Positions 45,088 through 53,753 of a stretch of 64,000 nucleotides of DNA are shown here, in pieces (within the stretch, counting starts at the first letter, position 1; every line of letters starts with the position of its first letter). Made by a program: the position numbers and the translations under genes. The stretch is from NCBI RefSeq assembly GCF_003325355.1, contig NZ_CP030850.1, positions 6,709,001-6,773,000 on the forward strand. Reading direction: 5' to 3'. A model generated the notes under the pieces. The model worked only from the letters and a program-made list of their open reading frames with translations. It did no database searches and was not told where the DNA came from. The stretch comes from Runella rosea. GTDB taxonomy: Bacteria; Bacteroidota; Bacteroidia; Cytophagales; Spirosomataceae.

Positions 45088-45128
45088 CACTCCCAAACGC
45101 GGACAACAAGTCAGAAAGCGTTCAAAAG

Positions 45129-45203
45129 GGGAGTTTAGCTCAGCTGGTTCAGAGCATCTGCCTTACAAGCAGAGGGTCGGGGGTTCGAATCCCTCAACTC
45201 CCA
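45129..45203 (+). tRNA. tRNA-Val (anticodon TAC), copy 1
   Basis: 75-nt cloverleaf: acceptor GGGAGTT/AACTCCC, anticodon stem TCTGC/GCAGA around CTTACAA (TAC), T arm GGGGGTTCGAATCCCTC, discriminator A; CCA not encoded. Confidence 0.97.
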
Positions 45204-45244
45204 CACAGAAGAATAAATTAGTAGTAGTCCTTCAATTTCATGAA

Positions 45245-45319
45245 GGGAGTTTAGCTCAGCTGGTTCAGAGCATCTGCCTTACAAGCAGAGGGTCGGGGGT
45301 TCGAATCCCTCAACTCCCA
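45245..45319 (+). tRNA. tRNA-Val (anticodon TAC), copy 2
   Basis: Identical over all 75 nt to copy 1, 41 bp downstream. Both are followed by the same CACAGAA, which suggests a recent tandem duplication. Probably cotranscribed with copy 1. Confidence 0.97.
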
Positions 45320-45325
45320 CACAGA

Positions 45326-45350
45326 AAAGTCAAGCTTGAGGCTTGGCTTT
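45326..45350 (+). terminator. Terminator after the tRNA-Val pair
   Basis: 10-bp stem AAAGTCAAGC / GCTTGGCTTT with one G-U pair, loop TTGAG, T run. Confidence 0.75.
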
Positions 45351-45514
45351 TTTATTTTCTGACTTACAAACAGGGGATCATGGGATCAAGACCAAAAGTT
45401 GTGGAGAGCGTTGGATTTTTTTAGGTTTGCCATATTAATTTGACTTACTCCTCGCTATTGAAAACAAAATTTGGTGACATTGCAGGCAATTAGCGTAACT
45501 TTTTTAAACAAATA

Positions 45515-45546
45515 TTTGGAAAAAAAAAATGGGTTTAATATGTTTG
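45515..45546 (+). promoter_or_regulatory. Promoter of tRNA-Gly
   Basis: TTTG (45515-45518), 20-bp spacer, TATGTTTG (45539-45546): an exact match to the Bacteroidetes vegetative consensus, 41 bp before the tRNA. Confidence 0.7.
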
Positions 45547-45586
45547 CAACCCGTTTGAGACAGACGCCTCACGGTAACACCAAAAC

Positions 45587-45662
45587 GCGAAAGTAGCTCA
45601 GCTGGTAGAGCGCGACCTTGCCAAGGTCGAGGTCGCGGGTTCGAACCCCGTCTTTCGCTCCA
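45587..45662 (+). tRNA. tRNA-Gly (anticodon GCC)
   Basis: 76 nt including an encoded CCA. Acceptor GCGAAAG/CTTTCGC, anticodon stem CGACC/GGTCG around TTGCCAA (GCC), T arm CGGGTTCGAACCCCG, discriminator T. It differs from the three other tRNA genes here in encoding CCA. Confidence 0.97.
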
Positions 45663-45690
45663 AAAAGTCCCGTATATGCGGGATTTTTTT
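45662..45690 (+). terminator. Terminator of tRNA-Gly
   Basis: Short stem TCCCG / CGGGA with flanking A and T runs, starting at the last base of the tRNA. Confidence 0.6.
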
Positions 45691-45702
45691 GTTTTTGGCC
45701 AT

Positions 45703-45739
45703 AAAAAATCCCCCGATTTCATCTGTCGGGGGATTTTTT
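45703..45739. terminator. Two-way terminator between tRNA-Gly and sppA
   Basis: Perfect 14-bp stem AAAAAATCCCCCGA / TCGGGGGATTTTTT with a 9-nt loop. It serves the convergent sppA gene, ending 17 bp past its stop. Confidence 0.88.
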
Positions 45740-45756
45740 ATTACAGAGGTGTGCGA

Positions 45757-47514
45757 TTATTTGATCACTATATCATACGGCAAGCGGGCTTGGGTGCCTT
45801 GCATTTGTTGCAGTTTCTTCAAGACTTTGAGGTAAGGAGCGAAATCACCTAATTTTTGTTGCATCAGTTGCTCTTCGGCGTCACCAGTGAATTTATTGAT
45901 GAGCTGTTCTACCATATTTTTCTCCGCAGGGTATTTGATACGATAGTCACCGTCTTTCAATTTAGCGGCTTTGGCGGCTACCTGAATGGCTTTGTCCAAT
46001 CCACCAAATTCGTCAATTAGCCCATTTTCTTTGGCTTCCTTACCCGACCAAACCCGTCCTGAAGCCAAAGTTTGAAGTTTGGCAAGTGGCATTTTACGGC
46101 CTTCGGCGGCTTTGCGCGTAAAAATGCCATAAATGTTTTCGGTGCTCTTTTGCAAACGATTGTTCTCAAAAGGAGTCATGTCACGGGTTACCGAAGGCCA
46201 ATCGGCGTGGGCGTTGGTGTTGACGCGGTCGAAGGTAATACCCAATTTATTGCGGAAGGTATCTTCAAAGTTGAACAGTACGCTGAACACCCCAATAGAG
46301 CCAGTAATCGTGTTGGGTTGAGCTACAATTTTATCGCAGCCCATCGCCATGTAGTAGCCGCCAGAGGCTGCTACGTCCGACATGGAAGCAATCACGGGTT
46401 TTTCCTTACGGGTCAGTTGCACTTCGCGCCACATAACATCAGACGCCAGGGCGCTGCCTCCTGGAGAGTTAATTCTAAGGACTACCGCTTTTACTTTTTT
46501 GTCTTTGCGCGCCTTACGAAGTTCTTCCATGATGGTTTCGGAGCCAATATTTCCGTCGTTGCTTTTGCCCGACATAATGGCGCCTTCTCCGATAATGACC
46601 GCAATTCTGCGGTCAGATGGCCCTTCCTTTATGAGTTTATCGGCTTTGATGTATTTGCCAAGGCCAACAAATTTGATTTTATCGTCCTCCTTCAGTTTCA
46701 GCTCATTTTTTAGTGAAGTTTCTACTTCATCATAATAACCCACGTGGGTGATGAGCTTATACTTGAGGGCATCTTGAGGTGCATCTATGGATAAAGAATC
46801 AGCCAGATTTTTGAGTTGAGCGGCAGAGATACCCCGCGATTTAGCAATATTTTCAACGGCGTGGTTAAAAATGGTGTTAATCAAAACCTGATTCTGCAAC
46901 TTGCTGGCGTCGCTCATGTTTTCGCGGAAGAAAGGCTCCACGGCGCTTTTATATTCACCTACCCGAAACACCAACGGCTTTATCTCAAGTTTGTCAAGAG
47001 TTCCTTTGTAGAAATCATATTCGGCACTCAGTCCGTTCCATTCCATTCCTCCAGCGGGGTTGAGGTATATTTTGTCGGCAACAGATGCCAAATAATAGGC
47101 TTTCTCGGTCATTACCTCCCCGTAGGCGTACACAAATTTCTTCGATTTCTTGAAATCAATGATGGCATCGCGAATTTCTTCGGCCGAGGCCCAGCCAACC
47201 ATCGGGTATTGAACGTCCAAGTAAACGCCCTGGATGTTGGGGTCGAGTTTGGCATTGGCCAAGGCAGATTTAATATCAAGCAGGCCAATGACATCTCCTT
47301 GCCCGCCTGTGAGCTCGGCAAAAGGGTTGTCGACTGAAACTTCCTGAATTGAATTGTTTAAATTTAATTTAAGAACAGAGTTTTTCTCAACGTTGGTTTT
47401 TTCTTCCGATGAGCCGAGCGCAGCCGCTAAACCAATGAACAAAAAGAAGCCCAGTAACGAGAAAAGGAATAAACCGACGATGGTTGCGAAAACATATTTA
47501 ATGAACTGCCACAT
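45757..47514 (-). CDS. sppA: Signal peptide peptidase SppA, long (67K) type
   Basis: 585 residues, full length for the tandem-domain type. One N-terminal membrane helix (ATIVGLFLFSLLGFFLFIGL). First S49-like domain about 50-300 with the catalytic Lys region in AYGEVMTEKAYYLASVADKI; second domain about 305-530 with nucleophile Ser in DVAASGGYYMAMGCDKI and SPGGSALASD. It breaks down cleaved signal peptides in the inner membrane. Single gene; about 285 bp lie upstream before the next, divergent gene. Confidence 0.95.
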   Translation of the reverse strand: MWQFIKYVFATIVGLFLFSLLGFFLFIGLAAALGSSEEKTNVEKNSVLKLNLNNSIQEVSVDNPFAELTGGQGDVIGLLDIKSALANAKLDPNIQGVYLDVQYPMVGWASAEEIRDAIIDFKKSKKFVYAYGEVMTEKAYYLASVADKIYLNPAGGMEWNGLSAEYDFYKGTLDKLEIKPLVFRVGEYKSAVEPFFRENMSDASKLQNQVLINTIFNHAVENIAKSRGISAAQLKNLADSLSIDAPQDALKYKLITHVGYYDEVETSLKNELKLKEDDKIKFVGLGKYIKADKLIKEGPSDRRIAVIIGEGAIMSGKSNDGNIGSETIMEELRKARKDKKVKAVVLRINSPGGSALASDVMWREVQLTRKEKPVIASMSDVAASGGYYMAMGCDKIVAQPNTITGSIGVFSVLFNFEDTFRNKLGITFDRVNTNAHADWPSVTRDMTPFENNRLQKSTENIYGIFTRKAAEGRKMPLAKLQTLASGRVWSGKEAKENGLIDEFGGLDKAIQVAAKAAKLKDGDYRIKYPAEKNMVEQLINKFTGDAEEQLMQQKLGDFAPYLKVLKKLQQMQGTQARLPYDIVIK

Positions 47515-47799
47515 AAACGATTGGGTAATTAAGTGATTTTGAAATTAAGGGGTAAAGTCAGAATGAACCTGAGGTTTGTGCTTCTGCTTATAATACGATG
47601 GGTAACTTGATTTGGTTGGTTGAATAACAAACAAAAGTACGGTTTTGGTGGGCGAGGCGGAGGTGTTTATGTTAAATGGCGGTATCGGTTTACGAAAGGG
47701 AATATGTTTACACGAATTTTTGGAACCAAAATCCTTAAAGTTTCTTAACGCGCTCGGAACGTGTCAGACTGCTGAGTAGCTTGCCGAAAATTCAATTTT

Positions 47800-48111
47800 A
47801 TGCTTTCTGCCGTTTGGCTTTTTTATCGTCAGTTTTGGTTTTTTACGAATGCCGTTTCGTGGGGAGGGTGGCTAATGGCTCAAGTACCTTTGGGCGACGA
47901 CTTGTGGCTGCTGTTTGGGCCGCTTTTCTGGCTTAAATTAGTCACTTTTGGCGTTGTTTGGTATTTTATGTACACATTTTCGCGTCAAAAATATCTTTTC
48001 TACCAAAACATGGGGCATTCCGTTCTACGCCTTTTTGTGGGGGCTTTTTGCCTTGATATCTTGTTGTTTTTCAGCATGCTGGCATTCATCAATTGGTTAA
48101 TTCACGTATGA
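47800..48111 (+). CDS. Small membrane protein coupled to an ABC ATPase
   Basis: 103 residues with three hydrophobic segments (about 8-30, 35-58 and 78-100). Its stop overlaps the ATG of the next gene (ATGA), so the two are translated together. I recognise no family; it is too short for a normal ABC permease (5-6 helices), so it may be a reduced permease or a helper. Confidence 0.72.
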   Translation: MLSAVWLFYRQFWFFTNAVSWGGWLMAQVPLGDDLWLLFGPLFWLKLVTFGVVWYFMYTFSRQKYLFYQNMGHSVLRLFVGAFCLDILLFFSMLAFINWLIHV

Positions 48112-48767
48112 AATTCTTCAAAAGTTTGGAAGCCGATAGCATTGAACTTGCTTATGGCGAACGAAAAATTCTGCAAAGCATTTACCTGAAAATGCCCTTT
48201 GGCGAAGTAACGGCCATTTTAGGGAGGAATGGTTGTGGAAAATCAAGCTTACTGCAAATCATTTTCGGGACCTTGAAGCCCGTATTTAAGTCGGTGCGTT
48301 GGGACGGGCGTTTCGTTGAATTTCCCTATCGAGAGCATCACCTCGTGCGGTATTTGCCGCAACACCACCTCACGCCGCCCTCTCTGCGGGTACAGGAGAC
48401 GTTTAAATGGTATGATTCTCTGGTGGATGATTCTTTCGGTGAAAGATGGCAAGTGGTTAAAAACAAGCGTTTTGGTGAACTGTCGGGCGGGGAGAGGCGG
48501 TTTTGGGAAACGTTATTGATTCTTTTTTCACCCGTTCAATACGTTTTGTTGGATGAGCCTTTTTCGCACCTTTCACCCATTTATGTGGAGGAGTTGAAAT
48601 GGCTGATTACGTCCCAAAAGGCCCAAAAAGGAATCCTCATCACCGATCACCTTTACCGAGACGTTTTGGACATTGCCGATCAAAGCTATTTTTTACAAAA
48701 TGGCACGACTTATTTGTTAACCAATCCACTCCGTGATTTGATGGATAGGGGGTATATTCCTGAGTGA
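48108..48767 (+). CDS. ABC transporter ATP-binding protein
   Basis: 219 residues from ATG 48108, overlapping the small membrane protein gene by 4 bases. Walker A LGRNGCGKSS, signature LSGGERRFW, Walker B YVLLDEP, H-loop in LITDHLYRD. The signature helix and D-loop (PFSHLSP) are slightly unusual. A single-domain importer/exporter ATPase with no normal permease near, so it must pair with the 103-residue protein or one elsewhere. Confidence 0.9.
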   Translation: MKFFKSLEADSIELAYGERKILQSIYLKMPFGEVTAILGRNGCGKSSLLQIIFGTLKPVFKSVRWDGRFVEFPYREHHLVRYLPQHHLTPPSLRVQETFKWYDSLVDDSFGERWQVVKNKRFGELSGGERRFWETLLILFSPVQYVLLDEPFSHLSPIYVEELKWLITSQKAQKGILITDHLYRDVLDIADQSYFLQNGTTYLLTNPLRDLMDRGYIPE

Positions 48768-48896
48768 TAAAATGAAGGCTATTTGCGCAAAAATTCGTTA
48801 CTTTGTCGCTTGGTTCTGGTTAAGAAAAAAGAGGAAAGGATTGAGAGAATTGAGCCTGACTTTTTACCTCTTAGCCCCTAACTCTAAAACAAAAAA

Positions 48897-49700
48897 ATGG
48901 CAAACGGAATTTTACAAGGGAAACGCGGCATCATTTCGGGTGCGCTTGATGAAAACTCAATCGCGTGGAAAGTAGCAATGAAAGCGAAAGCCGAAGGTGC
49001 AACTTTCACGCTGACAAACGCCCCTATTGCAATGCGGATGGGCGAAATTAATAAATTGGCGGATGCCTGTGAGGCCGAAATTATCCCCGCAGATGCTACT
49101 TCCATTGAAGAAATCGAAAACCTTTACACCAAATCCATTGATGTATTGGGGGGGAAAGTAGACTTTGTGCTTCACTCCATTGGTATGTCGCCAAACATCC
49201 GTAAGGGACGCCCGTACGGAGATTTGAATTACGATTGGTTTCTGAAAAGTATTGATGTATCGGCGTTATCGTTTCATAAATTTTTGCAGGTAGCCGAAAA
49301 AATGGATGCCATCAACGAATGGGGTAGCGTAGTGGCCTTGTCGTACATGGCAGCACAACGGACGTTTCCTTTTTATACCGATATGGCGGAGGCAAAAGCC
49401 ATGCTTGAGTCGATTGCCCGCAGCTACGGGTACCGTTATGGTAAAGCAAAAAATGTACGGGTCAATACCGTTTCTCAATCACCTACCAAAACTACGGCAG
49501 GGTCAGGAATTGGCGGCTTTGATAAATTTTATGATTTCGCAGAAAAAATGTCTCCCCTTGGCAATGCTTCAGCTGACGATTGCGCCAATTATGTGGTGAT
49601 GATGTTTTCTGATTATACCCGCATGGTGACCATGCAAAATCTTTTCCACGACGGAGGTTTCTCCATGATTGGCGTTTCGGAAGAACTGCTTCAGGGATAA
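48897..49700 (+). CDS. fabI: Enoyl-[acyl-carrier-protein] reductase (NADH), FabI type
   Basis: 267 residues. FabI rather than an ordinary SDR: the glycine motif is spread (GIISGALDENSIAWKVA), and the active site is Y-x6-K in FYTDMAEAKAML, with SYMAAQRTFPFY before it. VNTVSQSPTKTTAGSGI is the substrate-binding loop. It reduces enoyl-ACP in the last step of fatty-acid elongation. About 130 bp upstream separate it from the ABC pair; a terminator follows. Confidence 0.95.
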   Translation: MANGILQGKRGIISGALDENSIAWKVAMKAKAEGATFTLTNAPIAMRMGEINKLADACEAEIIPADATSIEEIENLYTKSIDVLGGKVDFVLHSIGMSPNIRKGRPYGDLNYDWFLKSIDVSALSFHKFLQVAEKMDAINEWGSVVALSYMAAQRTFPFYTDMAEAKAMLESIARSYGYRYGKAKNVRVNTVSQSPTKTTAGSGIGGFDKFYDFAEKMSPLGNASADDCANYVVMMFSDYTRMVTMQNLFHDGGFSMIGVSEELLQG

Positions 49701-49707
49701 AAAATAA

Positions 49708-49745
49708 GTCCATCGTTTATAGTTTTCACTACGAACGATGGACTC
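49708..49745 (+). terminator. Terminator of fabI
   Basis: Perfect 11-bp stem AGTCCATCGTT / AACGATGGACT with a 16-nt loop and a T run. Confidence 0.85.
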
Positions 49746-49767
49746 GTTTTTTTACGGCGTCAAATTT

Positions 49768-50463
49768 CTACAACTCGCGAATACGAATATTACGGAACCA
49801 CACTTTATCGCCGTGGTCCTGAATCGCTATTTTTCCTTTCGCAAATTTTGCGAAACCTTCCCACGTTTTGAATTTGCTATTGGCTACGAGTTTGTCCCAT
49901 TCTGGTCCTTTGGTGGGAAACGTTACCATCTGCTTACCGTTCAACCAGAAAGTACCTTGGCCTTTGTCAATTTTCATTTTGGCTTTATTCCATTCGCCCG
50001 CAGGTTTTACGGCACTGAAATCAGCTGGAGGAATCATGTCATATAACGAACCCGCTTTGTGGTTGCCATTTTTGCCAGCAAGTGCATCTGGGTGCTTGGC
50101 ATCGTCGAGTACCTGCATTTCGGGGCCAGTACTATAAGGACAGCAGTATTTTTTATCTTCTACCACGCCCCACATCACGCCGCTATTTCCTTTTTCGGAG
50201 ATTTTCCACTCCATTTCCAACTCAAAATTCTCGAATTCAGCATCGGTGACAAGGTCACCACCGCCTCTTCCGGTCAAGACCATGGCGCCATCTTCAATTT
50301 GCCATTTGTCAGAAATAGGTTGTCCTTGCTTGTTATAAGCGTGCCAGCCGCTGAAATCCTTACCGTTGAAAAGGTTTTGCCATTTACCTTTTTTCTGAAC
50401 GAAGCCACAAGTCAACATCAGCGTAACCGCTGCTAAAACGAGTGAAAACTTTACTTTTTGCAT
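49768..50463 (-). CDS. Exported DUF1080 (3-keto-disaccharide hydrolase-like) protein
   Basis: 231 residues with an N-terminal signal (LVLAAVTLMLTCGF; the Cys might be lipid-modified). The whole mature part is one DUF1080 domain: WQNLFNGKDFSGWHAY, GGGDLVTDAEFENFELEMEW, GNSGVMWGV, PEMQVLDD and the end GDKVWFRNIRIREL. This concanavalin-like fold acts in 3-keto-glycoside metabolism in Bacteroidetes. It stands alone, convergent with fabI. Confidence 0.92.
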   Translation of the reverse strand: MQKVKFSLVLAAVTLMLTCGFVQKKGKWQNLFNGKDFSGWHAYNKQGQPISDKWQIEDGAMVLTGRGGGDLVTDAEFENFELEMEWKISEKGNSGVMWGVVEDKKYCCPYSTGPEMQVLDDAKHPDALAGKNGNHKAGSLYDMIPPADFSAVKPAGEWNKAKMKIDKGQGTFWLNGKQMVTFPTKGPEWDKLVANSKFKTWEGFAKFAKGKIAIQDHGDKVWFRNIRIREL

Positions 50464-50582
50464 AATAGTGGAAAAATGATGATTGAGAAAAAAAATGAGC
50501 AGTAGATATATCTACCACTCATCAAAGAATATCCGCCCAAAACTATACTGTACTTTCAAGAATTGCAAACACTGTATACATC

Positions 50583-51140
50583 CTATTTTTTACTAACGTA
50601 GGGGGCGAGACTGTACTTATTCTTCACTTGAATCGTCTGTGCAATCTTCATAAAGACCACCTTTGGTACTTCAATGTTGTGCTCGGTCAAGGCCACTTCA
50701 AAATCTGTCGTAAGCCCGATTGAGCCCTGTGCAACGGTGATTTTACCTTTAAATGTCCGTGGTTTAGACACCCCGTGGAGGTTGAAATCGCCAGTGGCGG
50801 AGATGTCGTAGGTGCCGTTTTTGGTGAAATCAATCTTTTCGTTGATTTTTCCTTTAAAGACCGCCTTGGGGTATTTGGCCGATTCAATGTAGTTTTCATT
50901 GAAATGCTCCTGCATGAGTTTGTTCGGAAAATCAAACTGTTTCATGTTCATCTGCACCACAATGTCGTTGGTGGAAGTGTTGAGAATCGCTTGCCCGAAT
51001 TTGTTCACTGCCGCAATGTTTTCAACGGGTGTTTCCGAGAAAAAACTCGTTTCCCCGTTGCTCGTTGAATACAAATTCTGAGCATTTAGGTAGCCAAGCG
51101 ACGCGAAAGAAATGGATAAAATGATGATGATTGTTTTCAT
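50583..51140 (-). CDS. YceI-family exported protein
   Basis: 185 residues. Signal peptide ends LGYLNA with Gln next. The YceI barrel is seen in KFGQAILNTSTNDIVVQMNM, YPKAVFKGKINEK and GDFNLHGVSKPRTFKGKITV. The family binds isoprenoid or quinone-like lipids in the periplasm. Here it follows a DUF5777 barrel (38 bp) and a Rieske lipoprotein, all on one strand; a joint redox role at the envelope is inferred. Confidence 0.9.
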   Translation of the reverse strand: MKTIIIILSISFASLGYLNAQNLYSTSNGETSFFSETPVENIAAVNKFGQAILNTSTNDIVVQMNMKQFDFPNKLMQEHFNENYIESAKYPKAVFKGKINEKIDFTKNGTYDISATGDFNLHGVSKPRTFKGKITVAQGSIGLTTDFEVALTEHNIEVPKVVFMKIAQTIQVKNKYSLAPYVSKK

Positions 51141-51178
51141 GGCATAGTAAGTTTAACCCATTAAGTAAAGAAAAAAAG

Positions 51179-52087
51179 CTATTTCATCATTCCTTTGGCG
51201 CGTTTGTCAAAACTGAACGTTCTTGAAACGTTGAAACCCCAGCGAATGTCTCCTTTGCCCCAACTACCCGAAGTATCTCCGATAAATTGCTTTTCGACCA
51301 TGCCCGAGGAATTGGTGAAGTGTAGTTGAAACACGTGGCCACCCGTCTCAATGTCTACACCGATTGCGAGCGAATTGCCGTACGGGTCGCCAAGGGCATT
51401 TTCGAGGTCTTTTTCACGAAATGCCCAATAATACTCCGCATTCAAAGACAAACGTTTGTTGAGTTTCATTCTCCCGCCAAATCCTAACGCAAAAAGTGCC
51501 CGTTCTTGCGCGGCAGTCGCCACGCGGTTGCGGTACAAAAACGTGGGATTGAGCTGCAACGACAAGCGTTCGCTAAACTTACGGGCAATCAAAAGTTGAG
51601 TGCAATAAGACGTTTTGTCTTGGGTCGAAAGGTCTTTATCCAGTGTTTCAATGACCGTACTCGCAAATGCTGTTACTGAGAAGGGCATGTTTCGAGTACC
51701 CGTCGACTGTCGAAGAAGCTTGGCTTTGGCCAAAAAATCAAAGGTTTTCTGAACACTGCTTCGCCCAAAACCAATCGTTACATTATCGGTCAAACCGTAT
51801 TCAAATCCCAAACGAATGGTGGAATAATCAAGTCCGAAAAGATTGTATGCCCCTGAGTTCAGACGGTCAAAACGGTGATGAATGATAAAGTCCAAGTGAT
51901 TTTTCTTGACGGTTTCCACAGAATGCCCGTTGATAATACGCGTCCCTTTGAAAGTGGCCGTTGTATAATCCGTTGTTTTAGGCTCGTTTTCTTCGAGCAT
52001 TTTTGTTAAATCTTCCTGCGCTTTTACGTCAATTGTACTCATCAACAACAACGCGGTAACTACTGAAGCAAGTGCTTTCATACACAT
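51179..52087 (-). CDS. DUF5777-family outer membrane beta-barrel protein
   Basis: 302 residues; the ATG two codons on (52081) is an equally good start. Signal peptide ends STIDVKA with Gln next. The conserved opening is TTATFKGTRIINGHSVETVK followed by HLDFIIHHRFDRL; the rest is an alternating barrel ending INVSRTFSFD-like strands. The family is common in Bacteroidetes next to YceI proteins and cytochromes. Function unproved. Confidence 0.85.
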   Translation of the reverse strand: MCMKALASVVTALLLMSTIDVKAQEDLTKMLEENEPKTTDYTTATFKGTRIINGHSVETVKKNHLDFIIHHRFDRLNSGAYNLFGLDYSTIRLGFEYGLTDNVTIGFGRSSVQKTFDFLAKAKLLRQSTGTRNMPFSVTAFASTVIETLDKDLSTQDKTSYCTQLLIARKFSERLSLQLNPTFLYRNRVATAAQERALFALGFGGRMKLNKRLSLNAEYYWAFREKDLENALGDPYGNSLAIGVDIETGGHVFQLHFTNSSGMVEKQFIGDTSGSWGKGDIRWGFNVSRTFSFDKRAKGMMK

Positions 52088-52141
52088 TTAGTTAGGGTCT
52101 TTACTTGTTTTTTGGGGAACGCAATGATAGAAATGAATCGT

Positions 52142-52642
52142 TTAAGCGCTAACGGTCAATGTATTACCATCGGTGCTTAATTTGGCCGAATAGACCGTCA
52201 AAGCTTTGGTTGCGGGGCCCATTTCTACGGCACCCGTCGTGCTAAATTCTGACCCGTGATTGCTGCAAAAGAAGTCGTTTTGTGCCGAGCGGTAGCCTAC
52301 GGTTGTTCCTTCATGGGTACAGGCTTTTGACAGGGCAACCATGGTTCCTTTGGCATTGGCTACGATTACGCTTCCTACCGTTACAAAGTTACCTACTGTT
52401 TTAAGGGTGGCGAAGTCGGTGCTCGTTAAGTTTAAGGTGAAATTAATTGCTCCTTTACTCAAATCAGCGTTGCCAGTCAAACCGGCAGAGGTTGTCGGGG
52501 TTGTCGGAGTTGGAGTAGGGTCATCACTGCCCGAAGAGCAGGCGGTCATGGTTGTACCTAAGCAATAAAAAGCCATCAGTGCACTGCTGCTAAGCCCTAA
52601 TTCGCGCAGGAATTGCCCTCTTTTCATGGTTGTCTGTTTCAT
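52142..52642 (-). CDS. Rieske-type 2Fe-2S lipoprotein
   Basis: 166 residues from ATG 52642 (a start at 52627 is possible). The N-terminus (KRGQFLRELGLSSSALMAFY) is a hydrophobic signal with lipobox-like TAC, then a Pro/Thr linker. The cluster ligands are in CTHEGTTVGY and CSNHGSEFS, the two-Cys two-His Rieske pattern. As a membrane-anchored small protein it can carry electrons in the periplasm. First gene of the Rieske-DUF5777-YceI set. Confidence 0.88.
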   Translation of the reverse strand: MKQTTMKRGQFLRELGLSSSALMAFYCLGTTMTACSSGSDDPTPTPTTPTTSAGLTGNADLSKGAINFTLNLTSTDFATLKTVGNFVTVGSVIVANAKGTMVALSKACTHEGTTVGYRSAQNDFFCSNHGSEFSTTGAVEMGPATKALTVYSAKLSTDGNTLTVSA

Positions 52643-52789
52643 GTTAACCCAAAAGTTTGTTTTGTGATAAGAATATGTTTGTACAGGCATTTACGAGTTT
52701 AAACCGTTTCCGGTTGCGTTGAGTACGCTTTTTTTTACACGGAGGAGGATAAAGGCTTTGTAAACAGCAGAATCGAGCTTTAGGTCTTC

Positions 52790-53698
52790 TTAAAAAAGCG
52801 AACCTTGGATTACTTTGGGGCGGATGTGAGGAGGTTGGAGCGATAGCCCGCAGTGAAGGTTTAGTTGCTCGACCCAGTACTTGGTCAATTCGGGGGCGTT
52901 GATGTTTTCGCCGCAGTGGACAAAAATATAAGCTGTTTGGAGGCCTTGAGCATACCAGCCCTTTAGGCGCTGTACCCAGGCGTCGACCCGCGTAAAATCG
53001 GTTGGGTGTAGTTCATTGCCTACAAAACGCAGGGTCAGGGTGGGAGAAGTAAGGCTCATGTGCAACGCATCCCGACGGCCCGCAACGTCCGACATCACAG
53101 TACCCATGCCCAGTTTATGGAGCATTTCGATGGTTTTTTGCCAAATAGATTCATTTGAAAACCAATCGGGGTGACGAAACTCAACCGAAATGGGAAAATT
53201 GGGTGGAAGTTGCTTTAAAAAAGCGGATAAAGTGTGAAATTGAGACGTATCAAAAGCGGGACCAAGCTGTAAAAAGGTTGTACCTAGATGCTCTCCCAGC
53301 CCTAAAACAGATGAGGTAAACTCCTGACTCAAGTGTTCACAACCTTTGAGTTGGTACTCATGACTGATGGATTGGGGCCATTTGGGGCAAAAACGAAAAC
53401 CCGGAGCCGCCGCGTCTACCCAACGCTGAATGGTGGTTTCCGAGGGAATTTGATAATGCGTAACGTTTAGTTCAATCGTGTTGAACTGACGGGTATAGTG
53501 GTATAAAAAATCCTTTTCTTTCGCCGTCGTAGGGTATATTTTCCCGACCCATTCTTTATTGGCCCAAATGGGAGGGCCGATATAACAACGTGGTGGTTCA
53601 GAGGTTTTAAAAGAAGGTAGCACCTGACCAGTAAAAGGGTGGTCGGGCGGTAAGTTGAAATTAACTTTTGAAATATCGTCTACTTTCCCAAAATCCAT
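52790..53698 (-). CDS. DUF72 family protein
   Basis: 302 residues. Conserved DUF72 features: YIGPPIWANKEWVGKIYP, FLYHYTRQFNTIELNVTHYQ, FCPKWPQSISHE, ISVEFRHPDWF and YIFVHCGENINAPELTKYW. It has a TIM-barrel fold; the reaction is unknown. No signal peptide, so cytoplasmic. Single gene. Confidence 0.9.
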   Translation of the reverse strand: MDFGKVDDISKVNFNLPPDHPFTGQVLPSFKTSEPPRCYIGPPIWANKEWVGKIYPTTAKEKDFLYHYTRQFNTIELNVTHYQIPSETTIQRWVDAAAPGFRFCPKWPQSISHEYQLKGCEHLSQEFTSSVLGLGEHLGTTFLQLGPAFDTSQFHTLSAFLKQLPPNFPISVEFRHPDWFSNESIWQKTIEMLHKLGMGTVMSDVAGRRDALHMSLTSPTLTLRFVGNELHPTDFTRVDAWVQRLKGWYAQGLQTAYIFVHCGENINAPELTKYWVEQLNLHCGLSLQPPHIRPKVIQGSLF

Positions 53699-53753
53699 GA
53701 TGAACGTATAATCTGCCGCAAATTAAGAAAATGCGGAGGAAGAAAACAGCACA

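Noticed and set aside
45129-45319. Direct repeats as an att site or insertion-element ends
   Set aside because: They are complete tRNA genes; no integrase or foreign gene lies next to them.
46072-46713. 213-codon open frame on the plus strand
   Set aside because: It lies wholly antisense to sppA, whose motifs are clear, and its product has no domain or natural composition.
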